Positions 21,949 to 33,890 are shown, counted from the stretch's first letter. The stretch is 64,000 nucleotides of DNA from Epithemia pelagica (GCA_946965045.2 OX337238.1:620001-684000); one strand, 5' to 3'. Notes: a model not told the origin generated them from the sequence alone. Numbers and translations: made by a program.

Positions 21949-22786
21949 ATGGCTGACAAAGTTCCCAATATTCCTGAAAACTGCCGTGTAAGTAAGAGAG
22001 AGGGTGTGCTACAAAGGATTACCGACATGAAAATATCGTTGGTGGTCGGCTCATCGGCAGCTAGTCTTCAACAAGGCTTTGAAATGGCAGTTTTAGAGCA
22101 AGGAGAATGGCTTAGAATGGACCAATCACACAGGATGTCACTTTAGATTTTCTTGGGGATGGAATCTTTGTCATAACGTGCTTCATCCTTGCGTTATGGT
22201 GGTGTTGTTGGTTGAATTTTATTTCTCTTTCATTGCACTCATTGCTGATTTTGTTGCCCACCCCTTGTTTATGCTTCTTATTTTCTAATCGTTTGGTTAC
22301 GGTAGCCTATGCTGAAGGAAGCATGGGCCCAGTTGCCCGAACAGTGGGCATCTCTGGAAAGTAAGTACATTTGGTGCCTTTGAATGTTTGGAGGTGGAGT
22401 GCGTCTTTTTTCTCACTGGATTTTCTTGGCCTGTTATCGAAAAGAAATGAAATACGATCAGAGCATGCGTGGAGAGGCAGGATACAAGGAGCGCGTAGCA
22501 CTCCGTGCATCGACTCACAAGACGTGGCGTCAAATGAAAGGAATGGAACGGGTCATGAACGAGGTACGAATAAAAACTGACTTGAACGTCTCACGGTTTC
22601 GGGAACGAATCTCACGTTGTCTTCTGTTTCTTGCAGATAAAACAACCTGGTGTCTACCCCTTTGTGATGGGCTTCGCCATTACCAGCGCTGCCTTTTACT
22701 ACCTTCATTTCAATTACGCCTTTACGGATGAAAACAAGGCCAATTCCAACTTCTGGCAACGCTTTCACGCCAAGAACGACAAATGA
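21949..22786 (+). CDS. Four-exon 120-residue single-TM protein
   Basis: Exons 21949-21987, 22306-22360, 22445-22563 and 22637-22786 join in phases 0, 1 and 0 to give 120 residues. All introns are GT-AG with gtaagt or gtacga donors. The protein starts MADKVPNIPENCRPMLKEAW, has a charged middle (GEAGYKERVALRAS, then KTWRQMKGMERVMNE), then one TM segment (YPFVMGFAITSAAFYYLHF) and a short tail ending AKNDK. The small size, one TM helix and charged N-terminal part resemble accessory subunits of mitochondrial inner-membrane complexes, but I do not recognise a specific one. No single exon is long enough to be found as an obvious frame, so the joins carry the call. Confidence 0.75.
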
Positions 22787-23039
22787 TTCCCTTACTTTCG
22801 TTGACCACCCACAACGCACAAGGTTACCATTCGTATAGTGGCTAATTCATGTTCTTGAACCAAATCCAAGAGTCTAATCAATCATCTTCTCCTAGGAATA
22901 ATTATTTGATTTGTTGATTACACTCGTGATTAACTGATATGTTGATAAAGATCTATCTAGATGTGGTATGGTCCCTTCGTTTTGTAACTGATCACGCACG
23001 TCTCCTGGAGTATTCCTGGCTTTGCTTTATAAACAGACT

Positions 23040-26000
23040 CTAGGCAACGAACATGGGTGGTTTGTAGGCGCTTGAAGCGGAATCCTCTCGGGAAATGATC
23101 GGTGCCAATTCAATCTGGTTATCCTTCTTTGCGGCATTATTCTCCTCCATATTGAGAAAGGGGGCTTGGTACCGCATCTCGAGGCCCAGCACGACCCAGG
23201 CAAAACTGCACACTGGAATGAGACTGGATCCCAGACCCCATTCGCAGGTCGACTCTCGGCACGTCTGGCCCACGTAAAAGAGCAAGGTGAGAGCCTGACA
23301 GATGGCAGCGAAAAACGCAATCCAGGATGCCACAGCCCAGGTCGTGGGCGATAAAATCCCGGTAAACAAAAAGTACCACAACACGCCCAAGCTAAAGGAA
23401 CCCGCCACAAACGCCGAAACATGGAAAATTCGGGCGACAATGGGGGAGTTTTCTTCGTGAAGGTCTTCGTATCGGGCGCAGTACGAATACCCGGCCAGAA
23501 TAGAGTCGGGAGGACTGTATTTCCACAAGCCAACGTGCATATCAAACTCTGCATTGTTTTGTCCCAGCTCCACCGTAATAGAGGCGAGGAAACACGATTC
23601 TCCAATCAGTACGTTGACAACCCATCCCACGATAGTGATGAGACACGCAATAATAACAAGTTGAATCATTCGTTGGCGTCGACTTTGCATGAGACTGCTC
23701 TTTAGTTTCATTGGCTTCTCCTTCTTGGCGAGATCTTCCCGGTCTGCCACTTGTTTCGAAAAAACTGAACGACACGAGTCAGATGACCAGAAGATAACAC
23801 AAGGCAAGAAAAGGGGATACGACCGCACTTACTTTGAGCATCTGTTGTTTTGCTTTTAGAGTGAGACTTTTTCTTGTGATCATGTTTCTTGGATGACTGG
23901 CGAGTACTAAGTTGTTCCTCATCCAAAAATACCTCGGACATATCTTCCGATTTGGGAGGCGCAACGTCACATGCATCAGGTGTCGGAGCCCTCAACTTTT
24001 CAAATTTGGAAGCACCGGGAGTGGTGGAGGACATCTCACAGGACAATGAAGTCTCATCGGAAGGAGTTGAATCCGGTTCATCATATATTTCCTCGGGCGT
24101 TGTATCAGACGGAGTTGTCCTAGCATTTGCTTCGATTGCTCGAACCATCGCCGCAACCCCATGTGGTGTGGAGTCCGTAGACGGAGCTGCTAGTCCCCAC
24201 ATTCGACCACCTTCGTCGTCCAAGTCTGTGTATTCCATGGGAGAATAGTCCGTTGAGTTTGCCAGGGCCTTATCAAAGGCATTGGTTCCAGTATTCGTAG
24301 AACGGGTTGCGTCGCACGAATCCTCGCATGGTTGACTGGCTTGAACCGAAACAGCCGGTACAGTTTGAGCGACCATGGGGAGAGGTTCCGGTTCTGTGCT
24401 CGTGGCGGCAAGCTCCCACATTGGACCACCATCCTCATCCTTGATAGAATCTTGCACAGTCTGAATGTCGGCCATGGACATTGCAGTATCAAAGGCGTTG
24501 GTTCCCGTCAGGGTGGAAGCCGTTCCGTCGCACGATTCTGTGTCTCGAACCCAAGCTGGTCGAGACCTTTCATCTTTCCTGGAATGAGATATCCTTGCAA
24601 CCATTGGAACTGGGGGAGGCTTGCTACTGGAGACAGCCTTCTTCCAGACCCTGCCACCCTCAACGCCATCCATATTGTCGGATGGATTAAAATCGGCGGA
24701 ACGGGTGACAGCTACATCAAATGCATTGGGGTGAGTGGATGCAGTTGCGACACTTCCGCCTTGTTTCTCGTCTCCCCCAACTTGCGGGCTGCTCTTTTTG
24801 TCCTTGGCACTGGACATTTTGGCAACTTCTGGAACTGGAGTGGGCTTTGTGCTGGTCACGGCCGATTCCCACACAGGTCCTCCCGCCACATCGTCCTTGT
24901 TCTCCGACGAGGACTGGAAATCGGTAGATCTTGAAAGAGCAATATCAAATGCGTTCGGCTTCGTCGAGACGGTAGACATGGATGCGACACTGCTGTCTGT
25001 CGGCTTTGACGGGGTTTGAACTTTCGAGGACATCTTGGCGACTTCGGGAACGGGAGTTGGTTTTGCGCTCGTGACGGCCGATTCCCATACGGGTCCTCCA
25101 GTTTCTTCTTCATTGTTCGCTGCTTCATGAGCCTCTTCTGAACGAGACAGAGCAACGTCAAAGGCGTTTGGTTTGGTAGACACCGTCGACATGGTCGCAA
25201 CACTGACATCGGTGGGCTGGAATCGGGAGGCAATCTTGGCCACTTCCGGGACAGGAGCTGGTTTGCTGCTGGAAACGGCCGATTCCCATACCGGCCCTCC
25301 CGCAGCCGCGTCCTCCGTCTCTGTTGGAGGCTGGTAGTCGGCCGAACGAGAAAAGGCAATATCAAAGGCGTTTGTCTTGGTCGAGGCGGTCGAAACCGTG
25401 GCAACACTAATATCCGTGGTTTGGTGGGCCACGCGGCCTTGGGCGGACCTCCTAGCTACTTCCGGAACTGGAGTGGGAATGGTACTCGTGACGGCCGATT
25501 CCCATACGGGTCCTCCCGTTGCCTCCTCTGTGGTATCATCCGTCCCCTGCACGTCTCCCGAACGAGCCAGGGCCACATCAAAGGCATTGGGCTTGGTGGA
25601 GACGGTTGACATGGTGGCGACACTGGCATCCGTTGGAGGTACAACGGGAGTGGTCCTTGTCGCAACGGCGGGTACCGGAGTTGGTTGGCTATCCGCGACG
25701 GCCGATTCCCATACCGGACCTCCCAATGCCTCTTCCAGGGTGGCCGAGGGTTGGAAATCCTCCGAACGTCCAAGGGCAATATCAAAGGCATTGGGTTTGG
25801 TGGAGGCTGTCGACATGGTGACGACACTGGCATCTCCAGGGTGAGGATTGGCGGGTGCTGCCTCGGACTCGTCCATGGGAGTTTCATCCATGGACTCCAA
25901 CCGAGCTCGCTCCGTCTCATCCATATCCATGGGTGCGTCCGGTGCTGGTTTGTCCGCCAATGTGCTGTCCGTTGGGTAAGTCGGTCCAACCGACGGGGAG

Positions 26001-26260
26001 GTTTCATGGGCCAATGTATGAGGAGAAGGAAGCGACGAGGCGTCGCCCCGACTGTTGGTCCCTCGGTGACGATGAAACCTCTCAATGCTTTTCTTGTCCG
26101 TGTTCATTCGAGATCGAATCGTAGTGGCTCGATGAGGACTGGACGACGACTGAGGGGAAGCATCACTGTCGGTTCCCGAGGTTTGTGTATTCATTGTTTC
26201 ACCCTGGTCACCGTCTCCACTACTGGACAAGTGTTTCTCTTCCCATTGAGAGGACGACAT
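23040..26260 (-). CDS. Four-TM protein with eight N-terminal repeats
   Basis: Exon 1 (26260-23833) and exon 2 (23764-23040) flank a 68-base GT-AG intron in phase 1, giving 1050 residues. Residues 143-705 hold eight repeats of about 65-75 residues with the core STKPNAFD...GGPVWESAV...PVPEVA. After a linker come basic KKKSHSKSK residues, then four TM helices: LVIIACLITIVGWVVNVLIG, a second near FHVSAFVAGSFSLG, a third at WIAFFAAICQALTLLFYV, and a fourth at IPVCSFAWVVLGL. Cys pairs lie in the loops (GESC, SYCARYEDL, CRESTCEW), as in other tetraspan membrane proteins. The repeats likely face the cytosol since no signal peptide precedes them. No family name can be given. It converges on the 120-residue protein gene. 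Confidence 0.8.
24145..25831 (-). repeat. Tandem coding repeats, eight units of about 200-225 bases
   Basis: Each unit encodes a core of S-T-x-T/K-P/G-x-NAFD, a variable acidic stretch, GG-x-V/M-W-x-x-A and a proline-rich spacer ending VA. Units 1-5 (N-terminal) are very similar. Units 6-8 diverge progressively (NAFD kept; GGPVWES becomes GGRVWKK, GGPMWEL and GGRMWGL). The gradient suggests recent duplication at the N-terminal end. Confidence 0.85.
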
Positions 26261-27873
26261 GAGGATGAACTATGGGCTCTGGTCGGCTCCACTACGGTTC
26301 GTTGTATTGTGTCTGTTTGTAAGAACAACCCCGCTGCAACCCAACGGTTCGGTCGATCAATCGATGCAGTCGGAGACGGGCAAAGGGGTTCAATTGGAGT
26401 GAAAATTGAAGTTGTGCAACGATTCACGAGGTTTCAAAGTCCTCGAAAAATGGAGCAATACAGAACAACTATGCGAAAAGAGGGAACGCACACACAAAAT
26501 TGATGTGGATCCAACAAGCGTTGACTCCGTCTACACACAGGTGCGATAGCGCAATCGGGAAGTGTTTGTCGGGATTTGTGATGAATGAGCCGCGTGAACC
26601 CGTGAGTTTGTGGACGCAACCGTTGGGGGGAAAATGTGTACACTAAATCATGCGAGTAGCACGCAGTCCGCGCACATCAACGGACAGGCATCCCTATCTA
26701 ATGCTCGCGCACTTGGTTTTGGTCCCAGTCTTGTTTGCCGCAAGCTACACGACACATACGTCGTGATTAAATGGATCGAAAACACGCGCGTGGGGACCTG
26801 CTCGTTCCTCATACGGCAACAATTCTCAGAGAGCGTGGTTTGGTCCATCGTGCACTAAGCAAGATACCATGGCGCACCGTAACTGAACAAAGGGAACGAA
26901 AACTGTCTGTACTACACTACTCCTATCCTTCGGATGGTCTTGCATCGATGTTTTCTTGTCGCAAAATCTTGGTCCGTTGGTCAGCGCAGCTCAACGGAAA
27001 GAGGCCACATGACATACTTAGGAAGTTGAAGGTTTTTATCAAACCTCTTCAGCACCACGCAATGAAAAATGGAATCAAAATGCGGAAGTATGTCTTTGTA
27101 GACAGGACCCATAGATCGTATATCTGTGGCTCGGTCAGAAGCACCTCTTTTGAAAACACGAGCAAGCGGCGAAAGAGACATCCATTGATACAACAAAGCT
27201 GACGCGAAAGCTTTCGCACACAGACGACTTCCCATCGATCTTTCACAACGAAGGAAAGAAAACACTTTGTGACAAACTTCTTAGATATCACCAACATTGA
27301 ATGCATCCTCATGTTCTTCGCTCAAGCAATCCCATACAAAGTGTCAGAGTGATCTTCGGAACGCATCCGGTTTAGGGGAGCAAGCCTCGGGCCCATGGTA
27401 TTCGTCACTCATAATGAGACCTACCAGCTTGCGAATCATGAGCTTCAATGTCATAGGCATTGGAGAACAACTTCCGGTCATTTCCGGAATCAATAATTAT
27501 TGCCAATTCACGCTGGTCGTGCATCATCGAGACCGATCATGTCACATCATTGTGTCTCTCTATCCTCATTGGCTGGATAATGTCTGAAGAATTCCTTGCC
27601 ATATGTGAGGATCGATGGACATTTTTGCAGAGAATCGAGTCATAGTTCCTTCGAGGTCATTAGTGGAAATCAGCCAATGAAAGCCTCCATCAAAGTCTTT
27701 CGCTTCGCTATTTTCTGACTATATCCGGGTATTGTTCTGAGGTCATTCTTTGATAACATCTGTCAAGCCAATCGGAAAGACCTCAAAAAAATCTTTGTAG
27801 TCGTCAAAGATCTTGGGGGTTGTCACTTCTCATCCCATTGTTTGTAATTCCTCATCTGCTTTCTATCATCATC
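26261..27873. other. 1.6 kb without a supported gene
   Basis: Only short frames with no domains occur here (for example 26771-27202 plus and 26981-27265 minus). The left end is the promoter of the four-TM gene. The right end is the promoter of the 204-residue gene. I see no tRNA, LTR or clear repeat. Confidence 0.45.
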
Positions 27874-28488
27874 ATGAGTATCACCAAGGATAGTGTAATT
27901 GTTTGGGACGGCATCATGTCGGCCACCCCGGCAGTGGGATCCAGCGGACACTTTACCGTGGCATGGGAGGGAACCGTGTTTGTGAATTTGGCCGCTCCCG
28001 ATCCAGCCCAAGTCGAAGAACCGGTACGTCGTGGAGCTGTCTACAGCTGTTCTTCCGACAAGAGTTTCAGCGTGACGGGAGTCGCTCGTCCGGCCGATGG
28101 CACTGGCGACGGTGACCTCTTCAAGACGTACATTGTGGACTTTGCCCATGGAGGACAAGGATGGGAACTCGAAGCTGGGGGAAAGAAGCACAAGGACTCC
28201 AAGCATGATGTTTTGACCAGTCTTCAGTGGCGAGGAAGCCCGGATAAGAGCGATAGCCTCTGCTACGCACAAGGAAGCGACGAGTACGGCCATTTCATTA
28301 GCACTGGTTATATGAAACCTGGCAACCGCATCACCTTGGCTCGTCGTTATCTTGACTCTGGCGATGACCGTGCCAAATGGACTGCCGAACAGGTCCATCA
28401 AGAAATCATGAAGGCTATCTACGACAACGAAGAGGAAGATGTGACCGTCATGCCCCCTTGGAAGTGTGATGTTCTCAAGGCTCACTAG
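27874..28488 (+). CDS. 204-residue soluble protein, unknown function
   Basis: Single exon from ATG 27874; the 18 codons upstream in frame begin with TTG and are not used. The sequence is globular, without signal peptide or TM segment. A beta-rich first half has SVIVWDGIMSA, GHFTVAWEGTVFVNL and a repeated VARPADGTGDGD-type turn. A central block is FAHGGQGWELEAGGKKH, and LTSLQWRG follows. Then comes a GYMKPGNRITLARRYLD segment and a helical end (KWTAEQVHQEIMKAIYDNEEE). I know of no function. A weak 75-residue frame overlaps its last 20 bases (see rejected items). Confidence 0.7.
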   Translation: MSITKDSVIVWDGIMSATPAVGSSGHFTVAWEGTVFVNLAAPDPAQVEEPVRRGAVYSCSSDKSFSVTGVARPADGTGDGDLFKTYIVDFAHGGQGWELEAGGKKHKDSKHDVLTSLQWRGSPDKSDSLCYAQGSDEYGHFISTGYMKPGNRITLARRYLDSGDDRAKWTAEQVHQEIMKAIYDNEEEDVTVMPPWKCDVLKAH

Positions 28489-29455
28489 ATCCTCAAGTTG
28501 CAGATCTCACTGGTTTGGAGAAAGCAAGCTACAGAAACAAGCAAGTGATTACGAGGAAGACGAATCAGCAGTTCCTACCATACCAGGTCTCAAAACGAGG
28601 AACTGGATGATGCGAAACGATTTTAGTGTAGAGCAGGGAGAAGAAGACGAAGATATCGCCATTTTATTGAGTAGAATGCCTCCCCGAAAGTGATACCCTG
28701 CGTTCTCGAGCTCAACATAATCGACAAGAAGAGGAAACGAGATCCATATATCCCTTTAGTAAGATCCAATCAGAGTCATAGCATTAATTAGTTAGCCTTA
28801 CTGTGTAGCATGAGCTTGGAATCCAATCATAGGACAGAGGACATGTTTGTCAAGCATATTTTCGTGGCGACCGAATCCACTTCGACATTCTGCCATCAGA
28901 AGCCAGAATGTCCTTGGCTGAAAGAGATGTTGTTTTCCAAAAAGTGTCCCTGCAGTATCCTCGAGGAGTATTATTATTTTTGTTTCTTTGGGTGGGTCAT
29001 TGACCCGATGGTTGATTGTTCGGTTGTCCGACTCCTCGTACCGCAATAGGCCATTCGTCATATCCCACCCAAAAACCCAATTGCCCTGTACTTCAAGTCT
29101 CCTCCCAAGTGACCCTCGTAGAGAAGGAGTTGTTGATGTCTTGGTAGTCTACTGCATCTGCATCTATTGCTTGGTACAAAAGATATCCCAAAACACAGAG
29201 CGACAATAGAGCGACCGTTGGTCGATTGTTGATCGCTGGGAGCGAACAACATTCTCCCCAGCGGCTATTTTGTGTTGACGCTCGGGACTATTAAACAATA
29301 GAACTGCAAGACTGACGAGCGAACGATTACGGAGAAACTATGAACGCTTAGGAGTATCTACTATAGAAGAGAGATGCTGAATGAAACAACAGGAGATGAC
29401 AAGAAGTGGACCGGTCCATCACTCCTTTTCCCCGCTGCTCTCTCAGAAGTAAGAG
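28489..29455. other. Gene-free region before the codanin gene
   Basis: About 970 bases. It holds a short plus-strand frame up to 28693 and two overlapping opposite-strand frames near 28.8-29.06 kb, none with a domain. I see no TATA box close to ATG 29456 and no repeat. Confidence 0.45.
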
Positions 29456-32400
29456 ATGGAGGAGTCTGATCCTATTCAGAATGCGAGAACGGGGGCCTCG
29501 AATCCTGAGGTATCGACTGCAACAACAACAAAAACACCGCCTCGCACAATGCAAGACATTGTCCGCGTGATAAGGAGTGATCCGAAGGACTCAAGTATGT
29601 CGTTGTCGGATCGGGACGTTGGAGGTGATTCTTCAGAACCGCCGCCGGATATGGCTGTACTCCTATCCTGGATTTCTTCCACCTACGATGGAAAGAAGGA
29701 ATCATCGTTGTCATCCAGTGTCGATCAAGGTTTCAGTCGAGGACAAGCATCCTTGGCCATTCTAAATGCTGTGCGCGATGCCTGTCGAATATTTCTAGAT
29801 GATGAAGAGGAGAATCCAAGCAACCACACCACAAAATCTGGACAAGGACGAGGGGGGAACGTACCGTCCTCCTCCAAATTCCATGAAGGAAGCGTATCTC
29901 CTCAACAAAAGCAGAATGAGCAATATGAAGATGCCTTTCCTTCTCTCGCTTCCAAGAAACCGCAAAAAGGACAGAGCAACAATCCCAACAATCGTGGCAA
30001 CCGGAATCGTAATTCAAAACCCCATTGGCACGGAAACTCGCAACAGAAACAGCCAAACTCCAAAAACAAGAGACGCATACGACCTGCCACAATCCAACCA
30101 CCGTCTTCGGACATGTCGTCGAACCAAGCACAAAATTCGTGGGCCCCAAATCCCGCTTTTGCATCGCCGTCCGACTCACTGCATTCGCTCAATGCAGACA
30201 AGCACGATCGTCCACCACCAAAGGCCTCGCATTTATTGGAAGAACGCTTTGAACAACGGGAAATCACAACTGCAGGGCGTCCAACCCCGGCCCAGGAGAG
30301 ATCGACTTCGAACATAGTGAAGACGGACGTAGATCATGATGGCAATCGTTCAACCTCGGCTGGTCAAGATCTGTCGGAGCGACAGCACCCTCCCATTTCG
30401 ACCGAAGAAGTGGCCAAGTCTTTGCCAGTGTTGGAGAATTTAGTCACTTTGTACAATGCACTGATTGATGCATCCCTGGTGCCTTCTACAACGTTGGAGC
30501 TGCATCTCATGCTACGTTTGCTCTCAATATCGTCTCGATCGAGTCGTGAAGGTGATGAAGACAAGTCGATCCTTCTAGCTCCGCTGTTTTCCAATTCGAG
30601 TCGGTGCATATTATTTGCCAGTAATGTGCTGGTGTGTCAAGCACGTTTGCTGTGGGGCTTGGGATTAGCCCAATCACTCATTGCCTGTCCACCCGTCAAA
30701 CTTCATTGTACGAGTCTTGTTGCCAAATTGATGGAACTGGAAGAAGAACGGCGATCAGTTCAGGCGGGCCATGGAACCGGTAAAACCCTGGGTGTTCATG
30801 TTCTTGGTTCCACCGATGGAACTGCTCTCGCCTCTCCGACCAGTGAGACGGCTCTCTTTACATTACCGTTTGACCCCGCCCGTGATTCTAGGCATCGGTT
30901 TCGATCGGTCCAAGAACAAGCCTTGTATAAGAACCGCGAGAGCACACGAGACGCCTTCTTGCATCAGCTACGCCACTATTATCGACAAAACTCCAAAATT
31001 GGGACAAATCACAACAACAACAAACATCCACAAGCCAAGTCAAACACACCTTCTTCGTTTTCGTTGTTCCACGATCAGCGTCATATGGTGCGAATGGTGA
31101 TGGATGCAGTGATTATTGACAACATACCGTGGTTTGCCGATTTCTTCAAAGATTTGTTGTTGCAGCTTGGACCTGTCCCCGTGGTGCAAGAAACCGACAA
31201 GGAAGTACTACAAATGACAGATTCGGAAACATTACAAAAATTGCACAAACGACTGTTTGCTCCAACATCCAGTTCCGGGGCCCAGAAGCCGTCTCGTAGG
31301 AGTAGTCAATCCCTGATGGATTCCCCCTCTACGGCCTCCAAAACGGCATTTCCGGTTCAGGGAACAACAAACAATCGCGGCCCGAATGACAACAAGGGCG
31401 CTGGTGCGAACCAACCAAAACAAAATGAGAAGACTTCGATCAATCTTCAGGACGATCTGGTGCGGTACTTTCCTGGATATGGAGAATTCTTTCTCATTTT
31501 TGTCGTTACAGCCGACTCGTATCAGTTCAATCAACGTTTGTTTACATCACTGACCAAGAGTCTCAAGAGCACGATCGAGCAGGCATTCTCCATGACTCGT
31601 CAGAATGCTCATGAAGCTGGTAGATGTCTGAAACGTTTGTGTCTCCTGTCAAAGTTTATTGGGGTTCTTCTCTTTTCTCCATTCTGGGCCTCTTCACCTA
31701 GCGCAGCCCTCCCATCGCAAGACAAACCTTCGGATATCCTAACATGGCTGTCATTATCAGGGATTTTGTTGCATGATGTCGTGGAAAAGGCTCAAAAAGA
31801 ACATGCACTGATTTTGATGCTTCCTTGGATCGCAGATTTGGTCAAAATGGGTCAATGGGCTCCATGTGTTTTGGAGGATCGATCGTATCAACAGCTCTTG
31901 CACCAGCTAAGAACAATCCAAGTTTCCTTCTGCTCAGATGAGAATCTCAATGGATTGATTCCTCTCACCAACATGGCCTTTCTTCGATCGTGTATGGAAA
32001 CAATGTTCCGTGAGACCGCTGGTTTGGTACGAACTGTTGCCCTCGATGACGATGGAAAGGTCAACACAGTCCGGTATGAAACCAATGTGGAAGGTCTCGA
32101 TCAAGTGGGTGGAATAGTATCGAAAGGGGACTTGCATGCATCGGATAGTTTTATTGAAGAACTGTTTGACCTGACTCTTTTCATGTCACGTCCAACACAA
32201 AAACGAACGACAGGCACTTCGCGAAAACTCCGTCCCTTGCAGCTGACCTCTGAAGATACATATGCGTCTTCGGGACGGACGAGAATATTGGATAGCCCAG
32301 CTGCCTGTCCAGCAAACTCCCGTGAAAGTCAGTCTGCCATCGAAAAGAATCTCGTCGACACATTCTTCCATCGACATCGACGGGTCAAAGAAATATGCGA

Positions 32401-33367
32401 CTTCACGGTGAACCAAGTGATGAATGATATATCTCTGCTTTTGGAGAGAGATTGCATCAAACCATTCACCCAGCAAAAACTCGAGGACCAAGAGGAAACG
32501 AAGGATACACGAGCGTTAGAAACTAGTCTCCACGCTCAGTGCGAGATGTTTGTCCGTTCTCTTTTCTTAAAACGGCTAACGGATACCCTAACGTTGCTTG
32601 CTCCACCCAATGCCAAGCCAGAAGTCATAAAAATGGCATGCGAACTTGCTTCGAATCGAGGATACGAAAGAGCGACCCCGGTGATTCGAGCTTCGGTAAT
32701 GGATGGATTGAAATCCATGCAACAGTTGACTGCGAAGAAGAAGAAGCAAGATGATACAAATACAAAACAAGAGAACATTCTGGATACTGGATTTGAATCT
32801 CTGAGCAAAATGGCGAGTCATATTGAATCGCTCGTAGGTGAGCATGCAAATGAAGAGACTTCAGTAGTCAGAGGCACATTGGCCATGCTTGAACACGCAT
32901 CTTCGGAGCTTGACAAATTCATCGAATCGGAAACTTCGCAGATTCCACCCCAGAGTTTACTTCGTTCCGTCTACGAATCAATCGCTAAGCTTGACTCCTA
33001 CATAGAACCAAAGCTTCAGCTCTGGATCCACAACACGGACGAGAAATGTTGGGAACTATTTGTGATCTGTTTCTCGTTTGCTTGCAAGCTGACCCAAATA
33101 TCGCGATATGGTCTCCCGTCCTTGGTCCAATTTGTATTGAATCCAGTCCACGTTTCCGACCTACTCAAGTTGGGATCGACGTCTGGCTTTGCGGAAGTAG
33201 TGGTGAATTTGATCCGTTCCCGCCTTTTACGATTCTCCACGGTCGTCGAGAGCTTGCCATTGTCGGAGCTTCTGGAACGAGTTGTTGCAATCGGAAAGGA
33301 GCGGGCCCCAGAGGTTCCTTGGGACGATTGTATGGCTCGTCTTGTCACGAATCCGCCTTCGTCATGA
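29456..33367 (+). CDS. Codanin-1 homologue with candidate ASF1-binding motif
   Basis: Single exon of 1303 residues. The N-terminal 350 residues are disordered and include EDAFPSLASKK (about residue 159) and a basic B-domain-like motif RRIRPATI at 206-213. Helical regions follow. At about residue 676 comes FFLIFVVTADSYQFNQRLFTS, and the part after residue 900 has FFHRHRRVKEICDFTVNQV and later helices typical of the codanin-1 C-terminal region. In animals codanin-1 binds the histone chaperone ASF1 through such a B-domain and keeps it from loading histones; it acts with CDIN1. The same role here is inferred. The motif match and the general layout are what I see. Confidence 0.7.
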   Translation: MEESDPIQNARTGASNPEVSTATTTKTPPRTMQDIVRVIRSDPKDSSMSLSDRDVGGDSSEPPPDMAVLLSWISSTYDGKKESSLSSSVDQGFSRGQASLAILNAVRDACRIFLDDEEENPSNHTTKSGQGRGGNVPSSSKFHEGSVSPQQKQNEQYEDAFPSLASKKPQKGQSNNPNNRGNRNRNSKPHWHGNSQQKQPNSKNKRRIRPATIQPPSSDMSSNQAQNSWAPNPAFASPSDSLHSLNADKHDRPPPKASHLLEERFEQREITTAGRPTPAQERSTSNIVKTDVDHDGNRSTSAGQDLSERQHPPISTEEVAKSLPVLENLVTLYNALIDASLVPSTTLELHLMLRLLSISSRSSREGDEDKSILLAPLFSNSSRCILFASNVLVCQARLLWGLGLAQSLIACPPVKLHCTSLVAKLMELEEERRSVQAGHGTGKTLGVHVLGSTDGTALASPTSETALFTLPFDPARDSRHRFRSVQEQALYKNRESTRDAFLHQLRHYYRQNSKIGTNHNNNKHPQAKSNTPSSFSLFHDQRHMVRMVMDAVIIDNIPWFADFFKDLLLQLGPVPVVQETDKEVLQMTDSETLQKLHKRLFAPTSSSGAQKPSRRSSQSLMDSPSTASKTAFPVQGTTNNRGPNDNKGAGANQPKQNEKTSINLQDDLVRYFPGYGEFFLIFVVTADSYQFNQRLFTSLTKSLKSTIEQAFSMTRQNAHEAGRCLKRLCLLSKFIGVLLFSPFWASSPSAALPSQDKPSDILTWLSLSGILLHDVVEKAQKEHALILMLPWIADLVKMGQWAPCVLEDRSYQQLLHQLRTIQVSFCSDENLNGLIPLTNMAFLRSCMETMFRETAGLVRTVALDDDGKVNTVRYETNVEGLDQVGGIVSKGDLHASDSFIEELFDLTLFMSRPTQKRTTGTSRKLRPLQLTSEDTYASSGRTRILDSPAACPANSRESQSAIEKNLVDTFFHRHRRVKEICDFTVNQVMNDISLLLERDCIKPFTQQKLEDQEETKDTRALETSLHAQCEMFVRSLFLKRLTDTLTLLAPPNAKPEVIKMACELASNRGYERATPVIRASVMDGLKSMQQLTAKKKKQDDTNTKQENILDTGFESLSKMASHIESLVGEHANEETSVVRGTLAMLEHASSELDKFIESETSQIPPQSLLRSVYESIAKLDSYIEPKLQLWIHNTDEKCWELFVICFSFACKLTQISRYGLPSLVQFVLNPVHVSDLLKLGSTSGFAEVVVNLIRSRLLRFSTVVESLPLSELLERVVAIGKERAPEVPWDDCMARLVTNPPSS

Positions 33368-33890
33368 TCCATCGTTCATCGCCATGGAGAAAACATCAAC
33401 TCTCCATGACTTGGACACAACACTGTCATTGACGGACATAGTTCGCTTCTTCTCTTCTAAACTCTGACCTAGGTAGCAGTACTCAATTAGGCCAGTTATC
33501 CTACTAATCGATTCTGCTTTTTCCTGGAAACCCTAAAACACTGTCCGTGATGAGCGATGTATCTATTGGCATGATGTGTGATGGGAACTGGGTATTGGAG
33601 TCTAGCATTCCAAGTACGAAATCCTCCTGTTGTCGCCCAAGGTACCCCAAGTGAGCATGTCGTAATCTCAACAGTGGATCCTATTATAAGCTTCCCACAA
33701 TCTTTGTACATTACAGCCGTGAGTTGTCCCTCACACATACTCATCATTGTACGGAGAAGAAGAAGAAGACTGGACTCGTTTCCCCCGTTTGCACAGTGTT
33801 CCCCGCTTTTGTTGTTGATTATGTGGATGCCACAACATTTGTCATTCCTTCTTTTTCCCAATACTCGTCTTCTTGTTGTTTGCAAGATTC
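33368..33890. other. Region between convergent gene ends
   Basis: About 520 bases between the codanin and BRO1 stops. Frames on both strands here have no domain support. It is probably overlapping 3' UTRs. Confidence 0.45.

Noticed and set aside
28469-28693. A 74-residue plus frame overlapping the end of the 204-residue gene
   Set aside because: It overlaps a coding end in another frame and has no domain. It could be a missed exon, but no matching splice sites were convincing.
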